A stretch of 64,000 nucleotides of DNA from Dipteronia dyeriana. Taxonomy: Eukaryota > Streptophyta > Magnoliopsida > Sapindales > Sapindaceae. The stretch lies in the NCBI GenBank assembly GCA_032871835.1, contig CM065296.1, positions 3,544,001-3,608,000 on the forward strand. Reading direction: 5' to 3'. This document shows, piece by piece, positions 1 through 11,280 of the stretch. The position numbers were made by a program, and so were the translations under genes. A model generated the notes under the pieces. That model was not told where the DNA came from, made no database searches, and saw only the letters and a list, made by a program, of their open reading frames with translations. Position 1 is the first letter of the stretch, and the number at the start of each line of letters is the position of its first letter.

Positions 1-1398
1 CACGTGGCGCGTGATGAGAAGTGCTTGGGACCATCATCAGGAGACATGTACGTCCCATGTGATTCAAGAAAACTCAACGGTCGTATCATGATGAACTGTA
101 AAGTGCAGGCCACAATATCAACGAAGATCTCAGCCGTCTATGTATAACCATCTAACGGCTTGTGTTATGTACACGCCAGCAAAACCGTCACGCCAACGAG
201 CACATAGATTGTTTCTCTTCTTCTTCTACTAATGGGACCCACATTGGCCAGCACACACCCATAGTAAGTTGTAACTCACACCATGAGTCCATGACCATAC
301 TCTATTTTTTTATTTATTTCAAAATTATCAAAACTAAATAAAATAAAGAAGTAAAAATCATTTCCACACAATTATAGTAAAAAATAAAATTAATTACATA
401 AAAACCATTTCAACTAAAAACCGTGAAAGTTGTTATTCTGAGTCGTACTTGTAGTGGTTGATTTTGTTAAGTTTCAGAAACTCACGGCTTGATTGTTGTC
501 CGATTTTTCCTATTTTAATTATCACAAGTTTCAATTTCAATTAGTATGGTTTGAAGGGTTTTAGAATAAATGTTATTTTACAACTTATATATCCTACATA
601 AATAGTAGAAATTGTTGGGACTAAAATCAAACATATTCAATGCATTTGAAAGTAATTTTTATAAATAAAAAAAGTGATAATTTTTGTAAAAAAAATTGTA
701 GCATTTTTTTTTAATATATATATACTAACAAATCAATAATATCAAAGCAGCACTCTCAACTGGTCAAACTTATTCTTCATATTGTCATTATATAGCCACT
801 GAATTTTGTACTTTATACAAATAATAATTATTATTTAAAAAAATATGTACGTGTAATATGAACACTTGAAATTGAGAAGAAAAGTTCCCATCCAATGAAG
901 AAAAAGTCAAATATAGTTCCACAAACAAACCATAAACAAATAGAAAACAATAATAAATAAATACCAATCATTTTCAATTCAGTTTGGCGCATATTGGACC
1001 CATTAATGTTCATCATCTCCATCTTCTTGCATATAAAATACAATCGCCAGTGTTAAACAAGTCGCATTGTAACACTCGTCACTTTCAGATGATCCGTTAA
1101 CAATTCTGATACACTTGTGCGACTGTATTTAAATTTTCGTTTGCTCAAAAATTAATACGTAAATTGATTCTTATATCCGACTGTTTTATTCTAAATAAAA
1201 TTAAGGCACAAGTCAAAAAAAATAATGAAAAAATCTCTCAATTATCGATACTTATCATGATCAAACCAAAGATTATATATAAGAAAAGCTCTTTTTTTTT
1301 TAATTATTTATATATCAAACAATTCTATATAAACCCACCACGAAAATCTCTTCATGATCATGCAAGACAAAACTAAATACGTCAGAGCAAATAAAACC
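1..1398. other. Intergenic region, no gene seen
   Basis: No coding region is supported here; the short open frames are low-complexity and AT-rich. The first 300 bases have a higher GC content and start with a CACGTG G-box followed by several ACGT cores, which would fit the promoter of a gene lying to the left of the window. That is inference. The remainder holds homopolymer A/T runs and looks like ordinary spacer downstream of the VQ gene. Confidence 0.5.
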
Positions 1399-1992
1399 CT
1401 AATCACGAGTTTTGTGAGTCGGAGAAGTGAGTGGGAACAGAGTTAGTAGCTCCGGCCGGTCGTTTCCTCTTGGTGTACTCAACGGCGACGGATGCAAGTA
1501 GAAACCCTTGTCGGCGATGGCTTTGTCTTCCTCGGAGAGGGCTGGGGACGACGGGGACGCGGTGCCTGAGCTGGGGAAGAACAATGAATCGGACCCGAGA
1601 GGAGTGACCGGACTTGGAATCGGTGAGTCGACCCGGTGAGTCTGTCGGCCTGGGGAGTAGTGGTGGTGACTCGGTGGGCTGCCGCGGAGAGTGGTGAGTC
1701 CCAGCTTGATTTCGAGCTTCCTCATGGTGTGTCTCCGCTCTTGAAGCTTGAAAGGCGACCGTCGTGGGGCGGTCGGGTCAACGGGTATGGAAGGCTTATT
1801 GGACATGGAGGGTTGTCTGGTGGTGGTCGTCACCGGAAGCTTCTCCGAGGATGAATCTGCAGCCAGGCCTGTCAGCTTTTGGACCAGGTCTCTGAAGGTG
1901 GCGGTGTCTGCTTGGACGAAGGTGGTTGGTGCAGGTGAAGTTGGCGAAGAAATTATGGTGTGTTGGAGATGGTGGTGGTGGTGGTTTTCCAT
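1399..1992 (-). CDS. VQ motif-containing protein (VQ4/VQ11/VQ31-like)
   Basis: Single-exon gene of 197 residues, the usual intronless form of VQ genes. The VQ signature FRDLVQKLTG (F-x3-VQ-x-LTG) is at residues 33-42, after a run of five histidines (4-8). A conserved basic stretch, PFKLQERRHTMRKLEIKLG, lies near residues 80-98, and the tail carries KGFYLHPSPLSTPRG followed by PELLTLFPL and SP-rich sequence. These blocks mark the group of VQ proteins known as substrates of MAP kinases MPK3/MPK6, and there are many SP/TP sites. Family members act in the nucleus as cofactors of WRKY transcription factors in defence and stress signalling; that role is known for the family and inferred here. The start was chosen because the ATG begins the conserved N-terminus and no upstream ATG keeps the frame. 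The exact orthologue is uncertain. Confidence 0.93.
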   Translation of the reverse strand: MENHHHHHLQHTIISSPTSPAPTTFVQADTATFRDLVQKLTGLAADSSSEKLPVTTTTRQPSMSNKPSIPVDPTAPRRSPFKLQERRHTMRKLEIKLGLTTLRGSPPSHHHYSPGRQTHRVDSPIPSPVTPLGSDSLFFPSSGTASPSSPALSEEDKAIADKGFYLHPSPLSTPRGNDRPELLTLFPLTSPTHKTRD

Positions 1993-2040
1993 TGTTTTTT
2001 GATATTGATCAAGAGAATTAAAGTTAACTTCACTTTTTTT

Positions 2041-2093
2041 TATGGAGTTTTAGAGAGAGTGAGAGAGAGTAGAGAGAGTAGAGAGAGAAGTGA
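2041..2093. repeat. GA-rich microsatellite in the VQ gene 5' leader
   Basis: An imperfect GAGA tract (CT-rich on the coding strand) begins about 50 bases upstream of the VQ start codon. CT-rich leaders are common in plant stress genes. It probably lies in the 5' untranslated region. Confidence 0.6.
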
Positions 2094-2144
2094 AGTTGAT
2101 GGGTTTGTGTTAATGGTGGACTGAAATTTTTCAAGATGATTGGA

Positions 2145-2154
2145 GATTTAAATA
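2145..2154 (-). promoter_or_regulatory. Candidate TATA box of the VQ gene
   Basis: On the minus strand the sequence TATTTAAATC lies about 150 bases upstream of the VQ start codon. The distance and the CT-rich stretch downstream fit a TATA element with a leader of about 120 bases. No transcript evidence is available, and other AT-rich words occur nearby. Confidence 0.35.
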
Positions 2155-2574
2155 CATTCGAGAGACAGAGATTGTGTTGTGTTAGCAATTTATGTGTGGT
2201 AATGTATATATATACGGATAGTTATTATATGGTTAGGTCGGTCTTAAAAAAGTTACATAAAAATTATGGAAACGGTTTAGAACTTTACGATATTAAATTC
2301 CACACGGTTGTATATTTGGTTAGAGAACTATTATATACGTGATATATTTGTATAGTGACTAATATGACCAAGTAGGGAGGAAATAGTTTCAATAATTAAC
2401 CGTGTGATGTAAATTGTAGTTGATACAGTGTTAAGGGTAGTGGGGGATTTTTTTTATTTTTTTTTCCGTTTTTCTTAGAAGGATATTGGTGACACTATGG
2501 TGTATGATTTTCCATACAACGATTGTTTTGATTTGGATTTATTAGTGAGCAATTGCAAGATTGTTTCTTTTATA

Positions 2575-3915
2575 GTCGAAATTGTGAGATATGTCACATT
2601 TTTTTATGTGTGTTGCAGTGACGTCACCGCTTTAATAACTTAAGTTTAAATAGCACCTATTATGGTGAACTACCCAAATTGCCCTTAAATAATCTATTTT
2701 TTAATCCCATTGTGTTTCCATCTACACTTTGAAAACGATAACTCCTCTCTCTCTCTAAAAAACTTGTTTCTCTCCAGATTCTGCAGAAGAAAATAACTCA
2801 TATTTGTGATATTCGTTTATATAATTTTATATATTTATGTATGGTTTAATAATGTATCCATTTGTTATGATTTGTTGTCCAGTCTTTGTATGAACATTTT
2901 ATTTTTCAAAGGATCGAGCATTTTATTTTTGAAAATAATGTTTAGTAAAATCGAGCATATTTGTAGCCAAATCGAGCTTTCTTTTTTTTAATATGATCGA
3001 ACTTATTTTTGAAAAAATCAAGCATATTTTTGAAAGAATCGAGCATTTGTCAAACGATCAAGAAATTTTCAAAGGATCGAGAATATTTTTCAAAGGATCG
3101 ATAATTTTTTTTAAAGGATCGAGATTTTTTTTCAAAGGATCGAGATTTTTTTCAAAGGATCGAGATTTTTTTCAAAGGATCGAATCGTGAATATTTTTCA
3201 AAAGATCAATATTTTTTTTTTCACAGAATCGAGAATTTTTGTCAAATGATCGAGAAGATTTTTCAAATGATCGAGAAGATTTTTCAAAGGATCGAGAATT
3301 TTTGTCAAATGATCGAGAAGATTTTTCAAATGATCGATAATATTTTTCAAAGGATCGAGAATGTTTTTCAAATGATCGAGAATTTTTTTCAAATGATCGA
3401 GATTTTTTTCAAAGGATCGAATCAAGAATATTTTTCAAAGGATCGAGATTTTTTTTCAAAAGATCGAGAATATTTTTTAAATGATCGAGAAGATTTTTCA
3501 AAGGATCGAGAAGATTTTTCAAAGGATCGAGATTTTTTTCAAAAGATCGAGAATATTTTTTAAAGGATCGAGAATATTTTTCAAATGATCGAATCGAGAA
3601 TATTTTTTAAAAGATCGAGATTTTTTTCAAAGAATCAAGCATATTTTTCAAAAGATTGAGGATATTTTTTTGAAGTACTGATCAGAAAAAAAAAGCTTGC
3701 CTCCGTCTACGTAGCGCCTGAGTTTCAACGAAACTTTCTCTCTCTATTTCATAACTATCACCGTAAAAAAAAATGAATGAAAGATTCTGATGGAACAACT
3801 ATTGGGGGCATTTTTGTCTGTTCACCATAATTGATGTCTTTTAAACATAAGTTATTAAAGTAGTGACAGTATTACAACGTCACCTCAAAAAAGTGCTATT
3901 TATTTTTTGAACCAT
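2575..3915. mobile_element. Non-autonomous Mutator-like element, copy 1
   Basis: A 1341-bp element with imperfect terminal inverted repeats of about 110-130 bp. The left end reads GAAATTGTGAGATATGTCAC and, further in, TTTAATAACTTAAGTTT. The right end read in reverse gives GGTTCAAAAAATAAATAGC and TTTAATAACTTATGTTT. A 9-bp target-site duplication, TCTTTTATA, flanks it at 2566-2574 and 3916-3924, which is typical of the Mutator superfamily. There is no transposase gene; the interior is almost wholly a tandem array of a short ATCGAG-containing unit. Its ends match the element at 16390 and the large transposase-bearing element at 27692, so it is probably mobilised in trans by that family. Confidence 0.8.
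2880..3665. repeat. Tandem array of ATCGAG units inside MULE copy 1
   Basis: Roughly forty degenerate units of 18-21 bp with the consensus TTTTTCAAAGGATCGAGA, all in the same orientation. Variation is mostly AAAGG versus AAATG and the length of the T run. Both strands give open frames of repeated Phe/Lys/Asp/Arg residues; these are a by-product of the repeat and not genes. Confidence 0.85.
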
Positions 3916-3924
3916 TCTTTTATA

Positions 3925-6920
3925 ACTAGTCTTGCAATTGTCAAAATATTAGATTTTAAATTTTATAAATGTGTACTCTTACGATCTTGTAACAATATCA
4001 TTACACAAAACATACATTTCTATCATTATAATAAGACTATTATATGTAAAATATGTATAATAAAACTCGAATTCCTCATCATTAATCTGGAGCTAGAAGG
4101 GAACGTGCTTGAGAATTTTCTTTTGTTGACTCAATATTTGGCTCGATATTACACAATTTTCCAAAATAATTGAAGTAGGGTAAAGTTTGAGAGAATTAAT
4201 TTCTTGCAAGAAACCCAAAGGAACCTACACTCTTCTTTACTATTTATTATATTTGTTGGACCAAATACAACCCAATGGAGAGCTAATAATTAAAATCACA
4301 TTTTATTATATATGATAGACAATACAATGAAATTGTCTATCAAGTATCAACCTTCACTTAATTATTACTAATTTAAGTATTAATTAAAAATTATATCCTC
4401 ATGAATGTTCAAGAGCTTCCATAATTGGTTCGAATTTTTGCCTTTTAAGGTAAAATGATTTTTTATTGATTTGCTATTTTAATTCCATTGATGTAACATT
4501 GAATTGATTTGGCTGTACTTCCATATCTTTTTGTGTAGCACTCTCATGTTTATTAATTACTCTTATTAGTCTGGTCTTCAATTGACTCAATTATTTTATT
4601 AATAATAATTTTCAAAACAATTTGTATTATAAGTAGAGTAATGCTTCCATGCTTCAAATTATTATTATTTTTTATCTAAATGACGTTATAAATTGATTTG
4701 TAACAATTGCATTGATTAAGAAATGATATATTGATAATTGAAATTTTGATAAATTTTGGATGAGTATAGTATTACTCAAATAAAATCACGGTAACAAATA
4801 TTTGTATGAAATATTCGAGCTTTTATAGTTCAATGCAACTATACAACTCGGGTGTCCCTGTTTTGTGCTTTATTATTATTATCAAATATCGCTATATTAA
4901 TAAAATTTAAACTTTAAATTAAAATAAAAAAGACCCTAAAATCATTCTTAATCGGGTTATAATTTTAAGTTCAATAAAATTAAATACATGAAATATATGT
5001 ATACACATGAACACACTCGTTTATCTATATACTCTGTACACATAACAAGTATTCAAGAAAACACGTAATCTTAATAATAATACATTTTATTTTGCCTCTT
5101 TCTAATCAAATGGAGCCTCAAATTTTGCTTTATCTTCACTAATTTGGTATGGTAAGGTGATGGGTCAGAATCAAATGGCCAAGTAATTTTGCCCAAAAGC
5201 CATTTGCACATAATTGATGTGAACAGTTCTCCTTTTGTGTGCATTGCATTTGCTATTAATCCAATCCCATCAATTAGAAAATATCATGCTATAATATTAA
5301 TTATTATCCTAAATAATTTTTCATTTTCTTTTTTTATCTATATGTTTTAATTTTGAGAGGCAGAGAGAATCTTAAAATACTATTGAAAATATCTAAAAGA
5401 ACAACCAACTAACTTATCTTATCAACAATCTATCAAATATGAACAGTTAGAGAAAAAATTAATGTATAGTTCATAATGCTTGCCATTTAAAGAAGTAATT
5501 AAGGAGTTAGACCTATAAAAACACCAGTTTACCTTATAAGGTAGCAAGTAGAGATAATTATTGAGTTCTCTCTCAATCAAATCAAGGTGTTTTTATTTTA
5601 CATCAACCCTTGATTGCGTACTTTCCCCTTTATATCCGTGATAAAAGTTCAAGTTTTACGTTCATCTGCCGAATCACTTAATGTGGGATGACATTTTCAT
5701 CGGAACCTAATCCGCATGAGTCGATTCTGAGTTTTGTTATTTTGGTAGCGTATCAGGTTTAAGTGAAAAACGTAATCCGAAGTGAGTTAGAGTTTGGAAA
5801 AAATAAAAATAGAACCCGAATTTGTTTTTTCAAAAAATAAAATTCAAAACGATATCGTTTTTGGTTCGTGGGTCGAAATCGAATCCAAATAATTTTGCGA
5901 ATTGATTCAAATTTGATAAAAACCGGATTCCGGCCCATTGGCATCCCTATTATCGGTAGACCCATGACCCAACCGGAGTCGGATTTCTAAAAGTGTTTTT
6001 GTTTTGATGAATGACTAGCTAGAAATTTACAAAAAGTAAAGAAAAGTTTTGAAGACAATAATAAAATGGTGAGCTGAGCATGACAAACCCTTAGGTGCAC
6101 CGACAGTGTCTTAATTTGTCTGGTAAATTTGTGTTCATGCACAAATATAAAAATGATTATATTTAACATCATCATCATATGATTAAAATCTTGCTTTGGG
6201 TTTGGTTAATTAAAAATATCCATAATCACCTTTCAAGTCCATTCATTCATAATTCATGAACAAAGAAAGAGAGAGAAAAAAACACACAAATCAGACCATG
6301 ATTCTTGGAGATGAGATGAGGGGGACCTCTCAGCATGTTAAATAATGGACATTAAGCCAAATCATTTCTCTCTTCAAGTCCAGAATATACATCTTGACAA
6401 GGAAAGAGAAAAAAGTGTAAAAGAGTTCAAGAGTTGGGATTTCAAAAAAAAAAAAAATTTGTTTAAACTTTCCATCATAATCACCTACAATCAGTATATA
6501 ATAGTATATGTCGTTCACCTTTTATCATAGTAACGTTTCTAGTATATTTAATATATGTTTTTATTTTTATTTTTATATACTACTTATATGTGACGACTTA
6601 AAAATAAACCATAACCGGACCGAATGATTGCCCTTTATAACCAAACCACATTGTGCACTCCATCATCCCTATTGGGAATGTGGGTAAATATATTGGCGGG
6701 TCCGAACCTCTTTAGTAATACTCGATCCCAATAAGTCCCAGCAAATTCCCTATTCAATCTGGTTATCAACTGAAATAATGAATAAATAAATAAATAAATA
6801 TGCAAATGGAAGCAGTTTTAATATATTTTTTCTTTTAACAACAATTATTGTGTATTTTGTTTCGTATCTTGTTTCAAAAAATAAAACATTAGGGTGTATT
6901 TAACACGGAAGGAAATTTTT
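3925..6920. other. Gene-free AT-rich spacer
   Basis: Three kilobases without a credible gene. Open frames are short and of biased composition. A short AATA microsatellite is at about 6778-6800. Around 5700-5990 the GC content rises slightly and the end GGCCCATTGGCATCCCTA recalls a hAT-type MITE terminus, but no matching partner end was found. Confidence 0.5.
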
Positions 6921-6924
6921 GTTG

Positions 6925-7029
6925 TAGCCCAATAAACAGAGTAATATTGGGACGTAGCGTAAAAAATATCAGGCCCAAATAAAAAGTCCAAGCAAACCAA
7001 CACCAAAAACGGTGGGCCCAAGCAGCCCA
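6925..7029 (+). promoter_or_regulatory. Site II (TGGGCY) cluster upstream of the DnaJ-like gene
   Basis: Four TGGGCC/TGGGCT-type words on either strand (AGCCCA at about 6925, GGCCCA at 6972, TGGGCCCA at 7013, AGCCCA at 7024) lie 160-260 bases upstream of the start codon. Site II elements bind TCP factors and are typical of nuclear genes for organelle and growth functions. The regulatory role is inferred. Confidence 0.5.
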
Positions 7030-7185
7030 TGGTTTGGCAGCAAAACCAGCTAACAGTTAATCTTCTTCGACTTTGCTTTGAAAACGAGGGAAATAATAAC
7101 GAAGATTTTTAGTTGCGTTATGTCGCCACCGCTGATCTGAAGAAATTTGTTTAAAAAGAATAAAAAGAATAAAAATCACAAGGAT

Positions 7186-9103
7186 ATGACGAGTACCTGT
7201 TGCAGGTCAACCGTAGTCGCAACAAAATCGATGCAAAACGTCTCGTCGTTGACGACACAAAACGCACCGATGAATATGATGATGATGATTCGTGTTGTCG
7301 GGGTTGTACCTCGTGGTACAAGTGTCAACAGCGACAGAAGAAGGGTTCGTGGCGCGAGGGCTTCCATGGTCGATTCGTACGAGAGCTCTTCGAACAATTT
7401 CGTTCGGCGGATGGAACAAGCTTGGTTGATTTCTCAGGTATTCTCTTTTTTTTTTTCGAGTCTTATTGTGTTTTAAATTTTAGGGGATATTAGGGCTTTG
7501 TTTAGGAAGGATTGTTGTTTTAATTTTATTATTTATGCATTTTACTGTTATTATTTCTTGGAATTAGAGTTTGGTTCTAAAAATTAGATATTTGCTGTTG
7601 ATGATTTGTTATATGTTAATGGATTTGGAACCGAATTTTCGAATGTTGAGTTACACATGTTTGCCTATATATGGTAGAATTTATCTTTCGAAGCTGGTGA
7701 ATTTTTTACGAAAAATTTGTTCGAAACAATATTCTATGAACTCTATGCTGTTGAGAACACCGGTGGTAACTTGAATATTATGTAAAATTTCCTAGCTAAA
7801 CTAGGAAGGTTACCGTAATATTTCACGGTCATTTACACTCTTATTTCACTTGCACGTGTTATCAGAAAAGCTACTTGGGAACTGTAAATTCGAATTAGTT
7901 AGTTCTAGGAACAGTTTCTGAGCTATTTGATGCCGAAATTGCATCATGATCAACGGAAGAGTTTTGGGGATGGCAAGTGTAGATGCTGCTGACAACTATA
8001 ACTGTGTTATGAAGTATTGGCTGTGTTTTGTTGATAACACACTCTAGTAGTTCAGTGAATGAAAAAGCTACTTAGGAATTGCTCGAAACAATATTCCATG
8101 AACTCTATGCTGTTGAGAACAACAGTAACTTGAATATTATGTCAATTTTTCTTTGCTGAACGAGGAAGGTTACGGTAATATTTCATGACCCTGTACACTC
8201 TTATTGCACTTGCACGTGTCATCGGAAAAGCTACTTAGGAATTGTAAATTTGAATTAGTTAGTTCTAGCAAAGGAACAGTTTCCGAGCTGTTTGATGCTA
8301 TAAGAAATTGCATCATGATCAATGGAATAGTTTCTGAGATGGTAAGTGTAGATGCTGCAGACAACTATAGTTGTGGTTTGAAGTATTGGCTGCGTTTTGT
8401 TGATAACTCACTCTAGTAGTTCAGTGAATGAAAAAGCTACTTAGGAATTGTGAATTTGAATTAGTTAGTTCTAGCAAATGAACAGGTCCGAGCTGTTTGA
8501 TGCAATACGAAATTGCATCGTGAATCATGACCAATGGAAGAGTTTCTGAGATGGTAAGCTTAGATGCTGCAGACAACTATAGTTGAGGTTTGAAGTATTG
8601 GCCACGTTTTGTTGATAACACACCCTAGTAGTTCATCGGACATACATGCGTTTTTAATTTACTCTTACAGACATTTTGGAGAACTGGCCGTCCTGGCGAT
8701 GTTTTCTTACTTTTCTGATATGTCTAATGCTTATGATATTCTATAGCAACCAAGGCCAGTTGCATGTTCTTCTTGCGAATCGAATGGGCATATCGAATGC
8801 AAATGGTGTGGGGGTACAGGCTTCTTTATTCTCGGTGATAATATGCTCTGTCAAGTCCCTTCCAAAAATTCCAGTTGTGTAATATGTGCAGGAAAGGTAA
8901 ACTAAAATCTGGAACCATCAAAGCCATTTTTTTAGAAGAAAAAAACTTTAGAAAGCTGTCTTTACTTATGAGCACTATCAATTTTATTTTTACAGAAACT
9001 CTTTTCATTGCCATGATTCTTTCAGGGTTCAACATGCTGCTCTGATTGTAAAGGAACCGGATTTCGTGCCAAGTGGTTAGGAGAGCCTCCTATTTCAAAG
9101 TAG
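7186..9103 (+). CDS. DnaJ-type cysteine-rich zinc-finger protein, probably plastid-targeted
   Basis: Three exons: 7186-7437, 8747-8896 and 9026-9103, all with GT-AG borders and continuous frame, giving 159 residues. The first ~80 residues are rich in Ser, Thr, Arg and Met with few acidic residues, as in a chloroplast transit peptide. Four CxxCxxxG units follow (C91/C94, C102/C105, C128/C131, C139/C142), the zinc-binding domain of DnaJ without a J domain. This layout belongs to the BSD2/LQY1/PSA2-like group of small plastid proteins that help assemble or repair photosynthetic complexes through thiol or chaperone activity. The spacing with GFFILGDNMLCQVPS between fingers two and three differs from BSD2 and LQY1, so I do not assign an orthologue. 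The start is the first in-frame ATG; an upstream in-frame TTG is not a likely start. Intron 1 is swollen by internal duplications. Confidence 0.85.
7721..8640. repeat. Tandem segmental repeats in intron 1 of the DnaJ-like gene
   Basis: Two long units (about 7721-8081 and 8082-8429) and a partial third (about 8430-8636) share phrases such as GCTACTTAGGAATTG, GAATTAGTTAGTTCTAG, TGCATCATGATCAA and GATGCTGCAGACAACTATAG. Divergence between units is perhaps 10% by eye. No transposon signature was found, so local duplication is the simplest explanation. Confidence 0.75.
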
Positions 9104-9330
9104 AGCATTTCCAGTAAAACGATATGTATCATTCTTATTTGTGGAATTGACATTAGCCTATATCATATTAATTAAAATTCTTTCTCAGATGCCATTCTTT
9201 TTATTGATTTGGATTCAATTCGCGAGCATTGCTCATTTCTACAATAATAACTAACACAAAGTAACAATCAATTTTGCATTTCAATGCTTGGTGCTTCCAT
9301 AGATCTACAAATCCTTGAGTGTGAATGTGC

Positions 9331-11048
9331 TTAGTTACTTTCAACTATAGCTGAGAAAAGCAACTTATTAATGTCCTCAGAATCCGACTCGTGCTTTTCA
9401 TCTCCTGCATCATCAACAAAACAGAAAGCTTAAATCATTGTTATATAAAATTCTGGCCTTGTATTTCAAATGTTGAATACACTGAAAAAGAGATTTTTTT
9501 TTTTTTTTTCTAAAATCTCCATCAGCAGTTGAACCCTTACCTGTTCTTGATCTGACTTGAATTGTCCACTCGTCAATGACCTGCATGAGCCAAAAATTCC
9601 GAGTTGATAAAGACAGCTTATAAACCCACTAACCCAGAAACATGCAACCCAGAAAATGCATCGGCCCGGTTATTTTCTCATTACCAATTGGTAACCACAC
9701 TCATGATGTAAGATATAATTCTGTAGGCTTTGTTGACTGTAGTGAAACAAAGCAACCCAGAAAATGCATCTGCCCGGTTATTTTCTCATTATCAATTCGT
9801 AACCATGCGTATGGTTCGATCTTGGTTACTTGCTGGAAAATGGTGCAAACACTTCAAACACCAACTGGAAAATAGGCAACCTTCAATATCAACCGACTAG
9901 CAAAGGCAAACTTAGCTAGTTTTAAACAAGTTTAAGTATCATGATGCTCTGTTTAGTAGACATAAGGATGAACACGGAAGGCAACATTTTCTTCGGTTTT
10001 CTATCTCCTTGAACAAGAAAGTTCTTACATCTACTAGTATCCACCCTAGCATATAACTCCACCAATTTTAATCTAAAATTCGTAACTTTGAAGTTTGAAT
10101 TATATGTTATAATCTCCGAAATACAACATTCTATATTCAACAGTCGAGAAAATTTGCAGAACAAACAGATATTATTTCATCAAATATTTATGCTTCCAAT
10201 TCCTCTCTCACTGTAACTGGAAAGTAATAACAAAAGTACACCTGCTTGAAGCTATCAAAGGCGGGATCTTCAGACTCGCCAGGAACCCCGAGGGATGCTT
10301 GCATCCGCTGCACCAAAGTTCTGTTTCCGACGAGAGTTGTCTGAGCCTTATCAATCAAATCCTGCCAATGAATTCAACAAGCAAGATCAACATCCAAATA
10401 CACGTTTCCAAGTTCCAACTTCCAAGTGAATCTTGAGTTCATGACTGATCTTCACAGCCAAGTAAACAATCATTCAACAGATTGATTTTTGCAATTAAAC
10501 AGTGTCACCGATTACACTCCCACCTAAATCGATTTTCATTAGAAATAACTGATTTTGCTTCAAGTTATTAGTATTCCAAATCTTATACACTTGTGTAAAA
10601 ATGACTTTAGCATGAATGAAATTAGCTTATCGAATTGAATACTTGGTCAACAATCGAAATTTAATTTGACAATTTAGAAATTAAGAGAAGAAACTACCTG
10701 TTTGCCCGATAAAAGTTCCTGGCATTGATCTTTCAACGTCGACAAATCCTCCTGTAACTTCTTCACTCTTGAAACCAATTTCATCGGATTCGCCTGAAAT
10801 AAACATTTCAATTTTCAAAACTCGATTTTAGATTTAAAAAAAAAAAAATTAACAATGATCAGATTATCAGAAAGAAAAAAAAAAAATCAACGGAAGGATT
10901 TTTCTGTGCTTACATTTTCAGGATAGATCTTTTGAAACTCCTTCTCGAGTTTGTACTGGATCGTCGCGAGTTCATGATTCGACTTCGTCAACAAGCTCAT
11001 CAAACCGTCGATCGCTTGGTGATTTTGCGGATAATTGTGATTCCCCAT
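9331..11048 (-). CDS. SKA2: Spindle and kinetochore-associated protein 2-like (SKA2-like)
   Basis: Five exons read on the minus strand: 11048-10914, 10793-10698, 10361-10242, 9580-9541 and 9404-9331, all GT-AG with phase agreement, giving 154 residues. The N-terminal third (AIDGLMSLLTKSNHELATIQ, then KLEKEFQKIYPEN) and the following ANPMKLVSRVKKLQEDLSTL are the helical coiled-coil core of the SKA2/FAM33A family, and TTLVGNRTLVQRMQ continues it. SKA2 joins SKA1 and SKA3 in a complex linking kinetochores to spindle microtubules; this is known in animals and inferred for plants. Length fits plant homologues (about 130-155 residues). The start MGNHNY was chosen because an upstream in-frame ATG lies in poorly conserved sequence. 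It is divergently transcribed from the CCCH/G-patch gene and its 3' end is 227 bases from that of the DnaJ-like gene. Confidence 0.9.
9644..9810. repeat. Direct repeat with 108-bp period in SKA2-like intron 3
   Basis: A segment of about 57 bases starting GCAACCCAGAAAATGCATC occurs at 9644 and again at 9752 with a few differences, ending in TTCGTAACC or TTGGTAACC. It creates a spurious open frame and has no transposon features. Confidence 0.7.
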
Positions 11049-11280
11049 CCTCTCTCTCTGGTTAGGGTTTCGGTTTCTGAATTCTGAATTTGCCGCCTGT
11101 TTTGATTTGATTTGATTTTTTCTGTGCATACTGACACAACTCTCCACACGTGTGTGTTTAGCGCGTGAAAGGTGGCATATGGGCCTGGGCTTTAAAAAGG
11201 CCGAGTCCGGGTCAAATTTAATCGAGCTGAGGTCGTATTTGTTATCGTAGTTTCAATGTTTCATCAAACAAGACGTAACA
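11049..11280. promoter_or_regulatory. Bidirectional promoter, SKA2-like / CCCH-G-patch gene
   Basis: Only 232 bases separate the two divergent start codons. Two adjacent site II words, TGGGCC (11180-11185) and TGGGCT (11186-11191), lie near the middle, followed by TTTAAAAAGG. An ACACGTGTG palindrome with a G-box-like core is at about 11146-11154. Tandem site II elements are typical of plant housekeeping and proliferation genes, which suits a kinetochore protein and an RNA-associated protein. Co-expression is inferred. Confidence 0.6.

Noticed and set aside
2993..3563. Open frames of 65-105 residues on both strands in the ATCGAG array
   Set aside because: They simply translate the tandem repeat; composition is Phe/Lys/Asp/Arg/Ile only, and both strands are open for the same reason.
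2880..3665. Regular short repeats resembling a CRISPR array
   Set aside because: Units are contiguous and degenerate with no unique spacers, lie in a MULE in plant nuclear DNA, and have no cas genes nearby.
5700..5990. Possible hAT MITE ending in GGCCCATTGGCATCCCTA
   Set aside because: Only one terminus is visible; no matching inverted end or duplication was found.
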